From Corbicula japonica (taxonomy: Eukaryota > Mollusca > Bivalvia > Venerida > Cyrenidae): a stretch of 64,000 nucleotides of DNA. How positions within the stretch are numbered: the stretch's first letter is position 1; each line of letters opens with the position of its first letter. The stretch is from NCBI GenBank assembly GCA_038501625.1, contig JAZAYU010000355.1:372001-436000 (forward strand), given 5' to 3'. The notes beneath the pieces are model-generated. The model was not told where the DNA came from. It worked only from the letters and a program-made list of their open reading frames with translations, and ran no database searches. This document shows positions 34,099 through 44,960 of the stretch, piece by piece. Position numbers and translations under genes: made by a program.

Positions 34099-35582
34099 TC
34101 ATCCATTCCACTTTAGATACAAAGTTTTAAAGTTGTCTACAGTAGAAACATCTTTTATTTCTTTAGGAATTCTGTTCCATAAACAACTGCCTGAATAAAG
34201 TAAACTATTTTTATACAATTCTAAGTGTGGCATTGGAATACAAAAATTATGGTTAATATGGGATCGTAATGTATAATTTTCGAATTGTAATTGGTCACGA
34301 GGAACATACATATTGCAAATATAATCAGGTAAGACATTATGGGCTACTTTGTACATAAAAACAGCTTTATTAAAAATAAGTCTTTGATCAAACCTTTGAA
34401 TATTTAATTTTTGTAAAGCTGAGTCAAAATCAATGTATTCATTGCCTAAGATGATTCTACATGCTCTTTTCTGTAATTTATGTATCATTTTAATATTTCG
34501 AGTTACTGTATTTCCCCACAATATAGAACAATAATCTAAGTGTGGTTGTACATATGCCTTGTAAAACAATGTTCTAGAATTAATTGGAAGGAAGTCCTTA
34601 ATTTTTGAAAGAAGTCAAATGTAAGAGGATATTTTTCTGCATAATACTTTTACATGGATATCCCATTTTAAGTTATTTTGAAAATAGATTCCCAATATTT
34701 TTTCACATGAACTTTGATCAATTTTAAAATCTTTGTAGAATAAAGAGATCTGATCGCTTTCAAAGCACCGTCTTTTTTGTTGTGTTGAAATAAACATTAC
34801 TTTGGTTTTATCAGTATTGATTTGCATGCCATTGGTTGCACACCATTTTTGTAAACTAGAAAGAGCTTTATTTAAATTAGATTCTAGAATTCTCTTATCA
34901 CTTTGAATATCATAAATGGTTGTATCGTCGGCATAAAGATCGGTTGAACAAATTGCGTGCCCGATAGCAAGAGGAAGGTCGTTTATAAATATAAGAAAAA
35001 GCAAAGGGCCAAGAATAGATCCCTGAGGCACACCGCAAGTTAAAATTTCTTCATGACTAGAGAGCTGGTTGTTTATTTGCACTCGCTGATGGCGATTTGA
35101 CAAGTAGGACCGAAACCATTCGATGCTTGAATTGTTGCATTTGTATATTTTAAGTTTCTTGATAAGAATATCGTGATCAACTAAATCGAATGCCTTTTTA
35201 AAGTCTACTAATAATGCGCCAATGACTTTGCCTTCGTTTATAGCGCTGAGCCAAGTTTCCCTTAGATATGCCAGTGCAGTTTCGGTTGAATGTTGCTTCC
35301 GAAAACCGCTTTGAGTATTGTGAAGTAAGTTGAAGTTGTTGATGTGACACATAAGAGCATCGTGCACGTGCTTTTCGATAATTTTAGATACAGTTGGTAG
35401 AATTGAAATAGGTCTGTAATTGTTTATTGAATCGTTGTCACCACTTTTGAATAAAGGTTTAATTTTGGCAGATTTCCATAAATTTGGAAAAGATGACTGT
35501 AAAATACTTCTACTTATAATCATAGTTAACGCTTCTGATATAAACGGTGCGGCTTTCTTTAATAAACGAGGTCCGATTGTAT
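34099..35582 (-). pseudogene. LINE ORF2, reverse transcriptase part
   Basis: RT motifs in order: SINNYRPISILP (fingers), LLVDFKKAFDLVDHDIL (A), CGVPQGSILGPLLFLIFIND (B), LYADDTTIY (C, catalytic DD intact). A UGA at 34615-34617 interrupts the thumb; the same frame resumes with LLSKIKDFLP and AYVQPHLDYCSILWG and ends after WNRIPKEIKDVSTVDNFK, the usual C-terminus. The UGA is most simply a nonsense mutation. Confidence 0.85.
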
Positions 35583-37340
35583 CTAGTCCGGTCGACTTAG
35601 AGACATCGAGATTTGTAGATATTTGCAGACTTCACGTTCGGATATTAAAGGAATAGAAAAATAATTTTCAGGAGGAACCTTCATGTTAACGTAATCAATT
35701 ATATATTCGAAACTGGATACTATGATTGGATCTTTCAATTTCTCAGCTATAGTAACGAAAAAATTATTAAAAGCATTTGCTATTTCTGTTTCATCGCTAA
35801 TGATTTCGCTGTTGACATTTAAGTTGCATATTTTGGAAGGCTGAGAAGATTTTGTGCCAAATTCTTTGAAAATGTTCCAAATGGTTTTCGGGTCATCTTT
35901 ACCATCCTCAATTTTTTTGGAATAAGTGTTTTTCCTGTTTTCCCTAATAAGTGACAAAACTTTATTTCTTTTAGATTTGTATTCGTTAGAGGATTTGTCA
36001 GAAGAAAGCAGATCGCGTTCTTTTATTGCATTAGATATTTCTTCGGAAAACCAATCTGGTTGATACCTTCGTTTTACTCGTTTAGTTTGAAGAGGCATGT
36101 GGTGATTTACAATTTCGAGAAATCTAGATTGCCAATATTCTAAACACTCATCAACAGATTCACACGAATCCAAGTTTGTCCAATTTAAATTAGACAAGTC
36201 AAAACACAAATTATCTTCATTGGTATATTTACAATTACGAAACGTAATAGTTTCATGAGTTTCCTTTTTATAGCCCTTGCTAATTTTTCTGTTTATGAAG
36301 ATCGGAAAATGGTCGCTGTTTCCTAAATGAGGCACAGTGATACGACTTATGTTAGATGGATCGCTACTATATACATGATCGATTAGGGTTCTGCTTGTAT
36401 TAGTTATTCTTGTCGGTTCAGATACTAGTTGTTCTAATCCCAATGAAAAAATATATTCCGACCATTCGCGGTATATACTTTTATTCATGAGATCCCGATT
36501 GATATCACCCATAATGATAATTTCTTTATCCTCTGCGTAAAGTTTTTCAACGAAGTTTTCAAATCTTTCCTTCCACTCAACTCTAGAAGATGGATTTCTA
36601 TATATATGACATGTAAAAAATGGTTTGGAATGCTTTAGTATTACCTCAAGCACAATGCACTCTAACTCATTAATTCCAAGATCAAACCTACGACGAACGT
36701 TAATTGAATCTTTTACATACACTAAAATACCTCCTCCGTTGCTCAATCTATTTTTTATAAAACAGTTATAACCATCAATTTTCATGAAACTATCCTGAAC
36801 ATGATTGGAGAGTTTTGTTTCAGATAAACCAAAAATTGCAATATTGTTTCTCATTGTGAGCATGAGTTTGATTTCAGCAAATTTTTCTGATTTATTTAGA
36901 CCTTGAATATTTTGGTGGCCAATGTTGAAACCCTTTTTGGGTAGTTTTAAATCATACAAAGCCCTGTCCTTGTGTTCTCCAGAGGAAATATTTTCCTTAA
37001 TAGAGATATCATTGCTGTTAGGACTTCTATTAAATAAAAGACAATTATGTTCATTAAAAGTTGATGTGAAATCATCATTTATCCTTAAAGAAGTTGCCGG
37101 TTTCTCATTAGTTATAATTATATTTGAATGACTTTCTATCTCGTTAAATGGCACAGACAAAGCTAAAGTTTCTTTATCAGTTGGGTTTAAAACAGAACTA
37201 GAATTTAAAACATTAAACCCTGTATAAAATGACTTACTATTACATAAACAAAATTGTTCATTGCAATCTGTGCATACGCTGTTTAGAATATTAAAATAGT
37301 TTTCACAGTCGAAAGCGGTAATATGTCTGTCTGGATGTAG
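35583..37340 (-). pseudogene. LINE ORF2, endonuclease part
   Basis: The frame is open directly from the UAG that ends ORF1b and has no ATG for well over 100 codons. The APE-type endonuclease follows: NIGHQNIQGL, the FGLSETKL block (Glu metal ligand), NGGGILVYVKD, the IIIMGDINRDL block, and the NSDHFPIF block with the catalytic SDH. A linker reaches KYLQIS, where a one-base loss near 35605 shifts the frame into the RT (VSKSTGLDTIGP). Confidence 0.8.
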
Positions 37341-38420
37341 CTATTTGGACCTATAATGACATGCATAACTGTTATGGTTATACCGTCCACAAATCCAGCA
37401 AGGAACACGACCGTATCTTATATCACTCCAAAGACTTTGCCTAGTGTTCACGTTACCGGCCCGCTGATGAGCACTACTGGGATGTTGACGAACATTTGAC
37501 CAGTATCCAGATGTTTCAAGCTGATCTTCGGTTCGACGTTTGAAGATTGAAACATGTTTGTTTATGATTTTTAATAACGATGATGTGCCAAACTTGTTAA
37601 GATGGATCCCGTCTCTCATGTACAGTGATTTGGCTACGGTACCATCGGCAAAAACAAAAGAGCTGTAACAGTTAATATAGTTAACTGACTTCCTTTTACA
37701 TAACTGTTCAATTAAATCGTTGACTGGAACAGTGTCAGTATCTACTCGGGGACAAATGTTGCATATAAATACATCACACTTAAACTTCTGCAGAAAATTG
37801 ATAATTTCTACTAGGTCGTCTTCGAAATTGCGAAGGGACTTCCTATTAGATGTGTCATTGCCTCCTATATACATAACAACTGACCTGTACTCGAGTAGAT
37901 TTATTTTCAGCAGGTGTTCGTGTAGTTCTTCCGTTGTTGCTCCTCTTAATGTCTTTACCTCAACATTGGATTGAAGACCTCGCCTATGTACTTCTTTTAG
38001 AATGGAATCGCCAATTATGAGTGTTTTCATCGGCACATTTTCTAATTGTGTATTTATTTTACTATAATTCATGTGGGTCTTAAGGACTGATTGAGCTGGA
38101 ACTAAATTGTCGGTAGAATCGTTTCGGTTCTCTTTTTCTATCGTTTTCGGTATAGATTTAATATTGTCTGTTATCGATTGTAGCCGACGCTGTAAAATAT
38201 CTGCCGAGGTTGAAACTTTAGTTTCGACAATTTTGACTGAGTTCCGAACCTCTTCAATTTGACTCTGCGTTGCCTGAGATATAACTTTTGATTGTGACTT
38301 AATGCTTGTAATTTCATCTCTAAGTCGAGATAACTGCGACCCTGTGATTTCAACATGGGCAGATAAATTTGATTTCAGTTGATAGATTTCATCTCTAAGC
38401 ACTATTAAGATCTCTTTCAC
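37341..38420 (-). CDS. LINE ORF1, C-terminal part: coiled coil, SGNH esterase, zinc knuckle
   Basis: About 360 codons to TAG 37341-37343. A heptad-like N-terminal stretch (about residues 1-90) is followed by an SGNH/GDSL-type hydrolase fold with the block MKTLIIGDSILKEVHRRG (catalytic Ser in GDS), a GGND block and a D-G-I-H-L block supplying Asp and His. A C-terminal CWICGRYNHNSYACH resembles a CCHC zinc knuckle. CR1-group ORF1 proteins carry such esterases; their role in retrotransposition is unsettled. There is no ATG at the left edge, so this part depends on ORF1a. Confidence 0.8.
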   Translation of the reverse strand: MKEILIVLRDEIYQLKSNLSAHVEITGSQLSRLRDEITSIKSQSKVISQATQSQIEEVRNSVKIVETKVSTSADILQRRLQSITDNIKSIPKTIEKENRNDSTDNLVPAQSVLKTHMNYSKINTQLENVPMKTLIIGDSILKEVHRRGLQSNVEVKTLRGATTEELHEHLLKINLLEYRSVVMYIGGNDTSNRKSLRNFEDDLVEIINFLQKFKCDVFICNICPRVDTDTVPVNDLIEQLCKRKSVNYINCYSSFVFADGTVAKSLYMRDGIHLNKFGTSSLLKIINKHVSIFKRRTEDQLETSGYWSNVRQHPSSAHQRAGNVNTRQSLWSDIRYGRVPCWICGRYNHNSYACHYRSK

Positions 38421-39079
38421 CTCAGAGAGATCAGGAACACAGTTGCCAAGTATTTAATATTTAGAGAATTTTCAACATCCGACGCCGCTTTTGAAGTCTT
38501 AATGACGCTAGAATGCAATATTTTTATATTAGTGTTTTCATCCAAACATTCAATATTTGAGACTGGATCCGAAGGCCTAATGTCACTAGTATGCAACTGT
38601 TTGGGATAAGTGTTTTCATCAAAAGACAAGCAATTTGTGTTTAATTCAACAATATTTAAAATCTCTGGAAAGTCAATGTCAATAAATCTCCGTGCATGTT
38701 TACCATTTACTAGTGCTGAGCATCTTGTATGATACAAATTGAGGGTATATAAGTGAGTCCTACCTTCTGTAAGTTTGTATTTTGTTTCCACACTGTTTCC
38801 CTTTTTGTCACAAACCGGAATAATTTGACATTTTAATTTCGTCAGTTTTCCGGAACCGTAAAATTCTCCCGCCGCAACTTTAATCTTTGTATAGAGTTCT
38901 GTATTTATCTGGAGCGTTATACCGCCTGCTGTTTTGTTTATTTTCACGTCTTCTCTTTCCGCTGCGTTTATCATTTTCTGTCCAGTTTTTATTGTGTTTA
39001 GTTCATAATTTCTCTGTTCAGCATCGAACACGTTGCCGATGTTAGCGGTAGCCGAGAAATCGTCCCTTTCCTCCGACAT
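38417..39079 (-). CDS. LINE ORF1, N-terminal part (ORF1a)
   Basis: ATG at 39077-39079 (MSEERDDFSATA), stop TGA 38417-38419. About 220 residues, rich in Lys and Glu. The block LYTLNLYHTRCSALVNGKHA followed by RFIDIDFPEI is a signature I associate with ORF1-like proteins abundant in bivalve genomes; no named domain is certain. The frame of the next ORF continues upstream of the stop with a sensible sequence (LGNCVPDLSEVKEI). ORF1a and ORF1b were therefore probably one protein, split by a single-base change near 38440 or joined by a -1 frameshift. Confidence 0.65.
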   Translation of the reverse strand: MSEERDDFSATANIGNVFDAEQRNYELNTIKTGQKMINAAEREDVKINKTAGGITLQINTELYTKIKVAAGEFYGSGKLTKLKCQIIPVCDKKGNSVETKYKLTEGRTHLYTLNLYHTRCSALVNGKHARRFIDIDFPEILNIVELNTNCLSFDENTYPKQLHTSDIRPSDPVSNIECLDENTNIKILHSSVIKTSKAASDVENSLNIKYLATVFLISLR

Positions 39080-39110
39080 TTTGCACAATAACTTTCATTT
39101 CACAATTCAA

Positions 39111-39560
39111 TCAACATTTTTAAAATTATTGAACGTTTAATTATATAAAAATTTATACCAATCTGTCGGAAAAATTATTATCTTCTAAAAAAACACTGTT
39201 TTGATAACACTTTACGTCATTTTTAAAGGATTTTATTTAAAAAAAAAACGTATATTATACGTTAACGTTTAAAAAGTTGAAATGAACAATTGCGGAAAAC
39301 AACTTAATGACTGTGATTCATATCATATAATTTTACTTTAAAAATACCTTTATCTACCGATGTATTTGTTGTAGTTTTTTTTTATCCCTCACACCACATT
39401 CAATCATCAGGGCTCGAAAGTTTTATTATAGCCATAAGTTCCATATCAGTTATTCTGGTGATTGCATCTAGAATGAAATATTGAATTAAGCGACACATTA
39501 CTCCCTTCTTTTACAACACCACTTATTATACCTTGATGATTAGAGGGTATCTATGAAATA
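39111..39560. other. spacer between LINE and TLR
   Basis: AT-rich. It includes the uncertain 5' end of the LINE and any distal 3' UTR of the TLR gene. Nothing else was recognised. Confidence 0.4.
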
Positions 39561-39564
39561 CCAT

Positions 39565-39570
39565 TTTATT
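39565..39570 (-). terminator. candidate poly(A) signal of the TLR gene
   Basis: AATAAA on the minus strand, about 20 bases after the TLR stop codon. That is closer than usual, so a later signal may be used instead. Confidence 0.4.
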
Positions 39571-39588
39571 TACCGTTTTAACTCAGAA

Positions 39589-41865
39589 CTACTTTATTTG
39601 CTCCAAGACGGCTTTGCAGATATACTCCCACGAAGGTTTGACAATATATTGTCCGTTTTCTTTAGTCCAGAGGATTCTTGCATTGCGCTTAAACAACTCC
39701 CTCATTGTTGGTGACATAAACCCTTCATCAATGTGATCCTTAAGCATTAATATAATTGGTTTTCTTTGGGTAAATGCTTGATCGAACTCGTTTTGACAGT
39801 ATGTACTTGAAAAGAAGTGCTCTGACACTAGAATGATTACTACAGAGGCTCTTTGTTGACATCGTATTATTTCATCATGAACAGGGAAGCCAGGGCGCAA
39901 GTACCGGTCACCAGTGCACACAAGATTTCTGTCAACGCCTGTCATCATCTTAAGGTTGTCGTTTAACTGAGTAAGAATATTCTGATGAACAAAGTCATCA
40001 TCTTTGCTCGTGTATGCAAGAAAAGTCACAAATTCGTACTGGCTAAGACCTTTCTGAATCTTATCAATGATTCTGGCTCTGTTTCGACGTGCATGTAGGC
40101 ATTTCCTATATCTGCAGATGACAATCGCAGTCACTACTGTAATAAACAACAAACAACTTGCAGATATAGTGGAAGCAATGATAACAGAAGGTCTTTCGCA
40201 GATAGTGTTTATATTGTCAAGCACGTGGTCGCTAACTTCTGTTAACTCACCATTTTCGTCAGTACAATGGAGTATTTGTGGAAGGATAGTTACTTGTCTA
40301 GTTTCAAGAAACCATTTTACAAACTCTTTAGCATCACATGCTGAACAATCAAGTGGATTTGATGCAAGTATTACACTTGCTTTTGTTCTGTTCACTTTTC
40401 TTGTACTTCCAAACTGTCCTTGAATACTCTTCAGGTTATAGATAGACGTTGCATCTAACAGTTTTAGGTTATTCTGTCCCAGATTAACAACTTTAAGATT
40501 GTGTAATTGAAGCAGACAAAACTGAATGTTTTCCAGTCTATTGTTAGAGAGGTCAATTTGTTCAAGGGCAAGATTATTTTCAAATATACACTGTGGTAAA
40601 TTTCCAATTTTGTTGCCGGATAGATTGATGGTCTGGAGGTGATTCAGATTAGAAAATAGCTGAACACTTTGTTCAGGACTGTTAGAAAACATTTGAAAGA
40701 GACTGTTGTCGGAGAGATCAATATTTCGTAAATTAGGTGCACACGATAGAGTAGATGGATGCAACATTTCGAGTCCGTTATCGGAGAAATCCAAACTGGT
40801 TAAAGATGAAACTGTGTAATTGTTACACAGAACTTTGATGTCAACATACTTGAGATTGTTGCTTCTTACGACTGCTTTCTTTATCCGCCAATGTATCGGC
40901 GTGTCTATCACAAATGTCATATTTCGTACCCAGATTGTGGTCGCTATACTGGATTGTCGGACAAATCCAGTGACGTTTATTTTTTCTACTGTTAACACCT
41001 GTTCAAATATATGGAATCGGAGTTCTGAAAGTGAAAGTTTCAGATTAGAAAAAGTAAGTTTCCCTGGTAAAAAATTAATTACAATCTTTGGGAGATAAAT
41101 AAAACTTGCGTCAACTGATTTAAGGTGGTCGACATCTTCCGGCAGAATATCAGAGGTTAACATTTCTCCAATACGAGAATAAGATATATTTACACTTTCT
41201 AGACCTGGCAATTCCTTCAGCATTGCTGTAAAATTCAAAGACGAAATTTGTATGTTACTGATGTCCAGGTTTGAAATATTACGCATCCCAAGAGCTCTGA
41301 AAAAATTCATGTCCAGCTGTATTTTTTCATGTGTAATGGACCCCAAATTCGACACAACGAAGTTTTTCAAATTTGGTAGCGAGCTTCTTGATTTCATTTG
41401 TTCATAAAGATCAGAGACAGTAAAACGCACACATCCGCTCATATCTAATGTTTGTACCTTTGGCAAACCTTCAAATATATTAGCCGCCTGAAACCAATGT
41501 GGTTGCAGATGGTCCAAGTGTATGTGTAACGCAAGCAAATTTTTTAATTCACTGAAACAGCCAGAATGAAAATGAACTTCAGACAGAGCTGTACCTCTGT
41601 TGTCTATTAGCTCCAGATACTGCAATCCAGCCCAGCTTCTGTCACTGAAAGTATTTTTATTCACCAACACCAATACATCCTTTTGTCGAAAATCAATAAT
41701 TTTTACGCTAGCATACCCAGAAGGAATAGCTTTAGGAATAAAATTACATGTCCAGGTCGAGTTTTCCTGTAAACATCTGTCATCTTTAAAATCAGAACCG
41801 TAAATGAATATAACATGTAAATTATGAAATAAAATTGATAAATGGTAAATATGTAAAGACCTCAT
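39589..41865 (-). CDS. Toll-like receptor (LRR-TM-TIR), intronless coding region
   Basis: 758 residues, type I membrane receptor expected to sense microbial ligands and signal through TIR adaptors such as MyD88. Residues 1-22 are a weak signal peptide; an N-terminal Cys region (C31, C40) and irregular leucine-rich repeats follow (clear at 352-480: LTSLDFSDNGLEML, LRNIDLSDNSL, LQTINLSGNKIGNLP, LEQIDLSNNRLENI). An LRR C-terminal cap with C507, C510, C534 and C556, a TM helix at 560-584 and a TIR at about 609-755 complete it. TIR boxes: FVTFLAYTSKDDDFV, LRPGF with the key Pro, and SWEYI where box 3 usually has FW. One LRRCT means single-cysteine-cluster type. Start ATG has A at -3. It lies antisense within SMYD intron 8. 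Confidence 0.92.
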   Translation of the reverse strand: MRSLHIYHLSILFHNLHVIFIYGSDFKDDRCLQENSTWTCNFIPKAIPSGYASVKIIDFRQKDVLVLVNKNTFSDRSWAGLQYLELIDNRGTALSEVHFHSGCFSELKNLLALHIHLDHLQPHWFQAANIFEGLPKVQTLDMSGCVRFTVSDLYEQMKSRSSLPNLKNFVVSNLGSITHEKIQLDMNFFRALGMRNISNLDISNIQISSLNFTAMLKELPGLESVNISYSRIGEMLTSDILPEDVDHLKSVDASFIYLPKIVINFLPGKLTFSNLKLSLSELRFHIFEQVLTVEKINVTGFVRQSSIATTIWVRNMTFVIDTPIHWRIKKAVVRSNNLKYVDIKVLCNNYTVSSLTSLDFSDNGLEMLHPSTLSCAPNLRNIDLSDNSLFQMFSNSPEQSVQLFSNLNHLQTINLSGNKIGNLPQCIFENNLALEQIDLSNNRLENIQFCLLQLHNLKVVNLGQNNLKLLDATSIYNLKSIQGQFGSTRKVNRTKASVILASNPLDCSACDAKEFVKWFLETRQVTILPQILHCTDENGELTEVSDHVLDNINTICERPSVIIASTISASCLLFITVVTAIVICRYRKCLHARRNRARIIDKIQKGLSQYEFVTFLAYTSKDDDFVHQNILTQLNDNLKMMTGVDRNLVCTGDRYLRPGFPVHDEIIRCQQRASVVIILVSEHFFSSTYCQNEFDQAFTQRKPIILMLKDHIDEGFMSPTMRELFKRNARILWTKENGQYIVKPSWEYICKAVLEQIK

Positions 41866-41891
41866 GGTTGAGGCTTTGATATCCAGACACT
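41866..41891 (-). promoter_or_regulatory. splice acceptor in the TLR 5' UTR
   Basis: TTTATACTTACAG ends at 41890, giving 24 bases of UTR before the ATG. An intronless coding exon with an upstream non-coding exon is common for invertebrate TLRs. The upstream exon was not found. Confidence 0.5.
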
Positions 41892-42138
41892 GTAAGTATA
41901 AATAATGAATATCAATTCTTCTAAACCATAACTTCCTGTTACATTGAAATTAGTCAGTCGTGAGATTCAATTTCTTTTTAAATAAAACCACGATTTATCC
42001 TGTGTCGTTATTTTAATTTGGTCATGGCTTGCTGAATTTAGTCATGGCGCGCTGTTAATAAACCTTTTAACATGTATAATTATGGGTTTACCTCTTTACA
42101 TGAATAAATATGGTTATGCAATGACGAGTTTCAAAATA

Positions 42139-42316
42139 CAGTAAAACCTGCCTTAGCAGCCACCTGCGAATAGCAACCACCTGTCTTAAACAGCCAGTTT
42201 GAAGATGTCATAAACTGACATTTTGTTCTCATTTTCACCTGTCTTAAGCAGCCATCTGTGTATAGCAGCCACTTTTTGTCACTCCATTGGGTGGTTGCTT
42301 AAGACAGGTTGGACTG
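42139..42316. mobile_element. mariner/Tc1-like MITE, 178 bp
   Basis: TA flanks on both sides (42137-42138, 42317-42318) and inverted ends CAGTAAAACCTGCCTTAGCA / TTAAGACAGGTTGGACTG. The sequence AGCAGCCACC is repeated inside. Non-coding. Confidence 0.75.
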
Positions 42317-42779
42317 TAGACGCCATAAACAAGTACATGTAATAAAGTAAGAACCCAAGTGGTACTGTCTTGGGAATTGGGATGGTCATTGGTAAAACAA
42401 TTTATCACTTGGGCTTTATACCTCGTATAATTGAAAAAATCTTGTAACAAACATGAAATAGCGTTTTAGAATAAAGTTACATTAAGCCTTATTTTCAACG
42501 AAAAAGCTATTAACCTAAAATTCTTTATGGAAAAAAATGGATCAGATATCATGTAAATAAAGACATTAAATTGATAAATAGTTAATTTGTAAAGATCTCA
42601 TTAAGAAGTATAATATCCGGACACCTCTACCTCGAAAGTCATGTTTATAACCATGATATATAATCCAACCTTCAGAATCAATCTGATAATAATTCCTCCA
42701 TTCTGCACAAAAAAAGCTACCCGCAAAAATGTGTTGTAAAGGTAGCCTGTGTACGGGATTGTATTTCCGGTGCCTTGAT

Positions 42780-42850
42780 TCAAAGTCAAGGTCACTGTTC
42801 TAGGGTGCACCAATCTCAAACTTGCCCCAACAGGTCCTTATAATATGAAC
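42780..42850 (-). mobile_element. small Naiad 3' UTR fragment
   Basis: AGGGTGCACCAATCTCAAAC and TTGCCCCAACAGGT are the reverse complement of the Naiad 3' UTR block at 28365-28410. A faint further match lies near 42360-42420. Confidence 0.6.
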
Positions 42851-42883
42851 TAAGGCACTGCCTCTTATCGAGCTCTAGCTTTA

Positions 42884-43670
42884 TTAAGGTAAGACCTGTG
42901 TAATGAATACCTATATCCAGAAGAGTAACCAAGGGAGGTAACTATAGTAATAAATTAGGGTAGATTTCTGTCATGCAAGAGGACCGGGGTTCAAATCCCA
43001 CTGGAAACTATTTTTTTTTGAAGCCTAGAGCTTAAATAATTGGCATTTTTCTTTTTTTCCTGTGTAATTCTGTCATTGAATATAAAATTCTCATGATTTA
43101 AACTAAAATAAGCAAAACAATCAAGATTAAAGGGGTTTTCGCTATCAGAATAGTGTTTATTCAAGTCATCAATTTGAAAATTTCTAAAACTGGATGGTAA
43201 ACTTCTCTGAAATTTTGTTTAAATTTTGTTTAAGTTATATAGTTAAAAAATGGTAAAGTTTGGTATATTGCACCAATCAGGATTTTGCACAATTTTCATT
43301 AATTTAGTCTCGTGAAATATAAAAATGTATTTTTTAAATTTATTTGGTAAAAAAATGTCATTTTAAGATAAATTCTGTATTTATATATCATATCTTAAGT
43401 TGGTTTAGTAAAATATAACATATTTTGGATAAACTGTAAAAAAATTAAGGTTGAATTTATCAATAACAAAAAATTTTGTCACCGATTAAAGAATTTGGAT
43501 ACTTTCACGTTTTTTCTCACTTTTTTAAATAAAAAAAGCTAAAAATCTCAAAAACTACACGGTGAAAATCATTAAAATTTTGCATACAAGTCAGTGGTAT
43601 GAAGCAGTTGATGAAAATATCATCAGATGTTGGATTCTTAATAGTGCCTATTACACAGGTCTTACCTTAA
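42884..43670. mobile_element. TIR element with TTAA borders
   Basis: Inverted repeats TTAAGGTAAGACCTGTGTAA and its perfect complement (43651-43670), 787 bp apart. TTAA at both borders suggests a piggyBac- or Kolobok-type target duplication. Inside, GGTTCAAATCC at about 42990 followed by a run of T looks like a Pol III B box with terminator. No ORF. Confidence 0.65.
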
Positions 43671-44774
43671 TCTCAGATAATGATTTATATTAAAAAATAA
43701 TTTGTTTCTAACATTTGTTAGCCTACTCATGCACGATAAAATTATGTGATTTTTGGAAAGAATTTAAGTCTACATCAACTTGATTCAGCTGGACAACTGG
43801 CAATCTGACTTTTACTAAACATTTGGGTTTTTAATGTGTAAACACAAAGGCTACTTGCTTAAATTTACAACCCAAATGTGTTCCATTACCTCACTTAATG
43901 CAATATTGAATATTGATAAATTCTTCATTGATACATGAAAATATTACATTGTCACATGTGCATGAAAATTAATATATTATTGTCTGAAAAATAAATTTTA
44001 TTTTTTAAAATGTTACCTTAATTACACTTGCATTAATTTTGTAACTTGCAATTGCACAAAATTGTTCCATGCTATTTAAAAAATATATATGCATGTAAAT
44101 GAATAAAGTTATAATATAGACCTAAAAAGTACTGTTTTAATATACATGTACATCACATTAACACCACATTGAGACTTCAATATGTAGTGTGATACATCAA
44201 CTAGATTTTGGGGCATATTTGTGAAAATATCTCCAGGAATGACAATGCCATAGGAATTTTCAGTTATTAACAACAGTAATTTGAAGCTATAGACATGATA
44301 GATGCTGTGTGAAAAATATTGTGACAATATGGTACATATTTGTTAAAGTCCAGCTTAAGCAGATCCAAGTACTGGTATATTCAGATTTTTACATGTATTT
44401 AAAGAGGCCAAAAACCCACTGACATGGGAAGAAATGTTTCTCTTCCTCTTCACAGCAATCTACTTTTTTCAACAATTTAAATGATTATGAAAGTGTTTTT
44501 TTATTATTTTCTAAAACACAACTTTTGGATGCTGAGCAAATTTAGTGATACCATGAATATTTAACAAAATTTACAAAAATAAAACAAAACAAAGCAGACA
44601 CCTTGTAAATAGTGTATTTGATTATACATGTACCTCACATACATATTTTGATTATGATATCATGTTGAAATGTGCACTTTTAATTCCCAAAATGAGCATT
44701 AACTTGATATTTGATGCTATTCTTGGTACACATGTATTCTGCTTTCTGGTCAAACTTTTTGGTCCCAACTGATG
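43671..44774. other. AT-rich spacer, nothing recognised
   Basis: No gene or repeat could be supported. Confidence 0.5.
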
Positions 44775-44960
44775 ATAATATATTGGAAATTAACCCTTTC
44801 CTCCATGTAAACACCTTTATGACATGGAAAAACTGTGTAGATTCAGATCAGCCAGCACATCCATGATGTCTGATCAGGATCTGCAATGTTCACTTGTTTA
44901 AATCATTAGGTTATTTCTGACTGGATCTACACCGGTCTCACACGGGTAAAAAGGCATGTC
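44775..44960. repeat. GCCAGCTGATCTGG-family copy
   Basis: Contains TTAACCCTTTCCTCCATG, GATTCAGATCAGCCAGCACA and the GGTTATTTCTGACTGGATCT edge of the family seen at 18681 and 21368. Confidence 0.6.

Larger units (their letters stand above)
33609..39110 (-). mobile_element. CR1-like non-LTR retrotransposon, nearly full length
   Basis: On the minus strand the order is 5' UTR, ORF1 (esterase and zinc knuckle), ORF2 (AP endonuclease and RT), 3' UTR and a tail of about eight TTAC units (33609-33645). An ORF1 with an SGNH esterase, an APE-type endonuclease and a microsatellite tail without poly(A) fit the CR1/Daphne group. Four lesions are visible: ORF1a/1b frame change (about 38440), a UAG between ORF1b and ORF2 (37341, possibly natural), a frameshift at about 35605 and a UGA at 34615. 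The few lesions imply a young, inactive copy. The 5' edge is approximate. Confidence 0.85.

Noticed and set aside
34615..34617. UGA in the LINE RT as a second selenocysteine case
   Set aside because: It lies in the thumb at a non-Cys position and the element has other clear lesions; a nonsense mutation is simpler.
40067..41098. + strand ORFs across the TLR region
   Set aside because: Antisense shadows of the TLR coding exon without features of their own.
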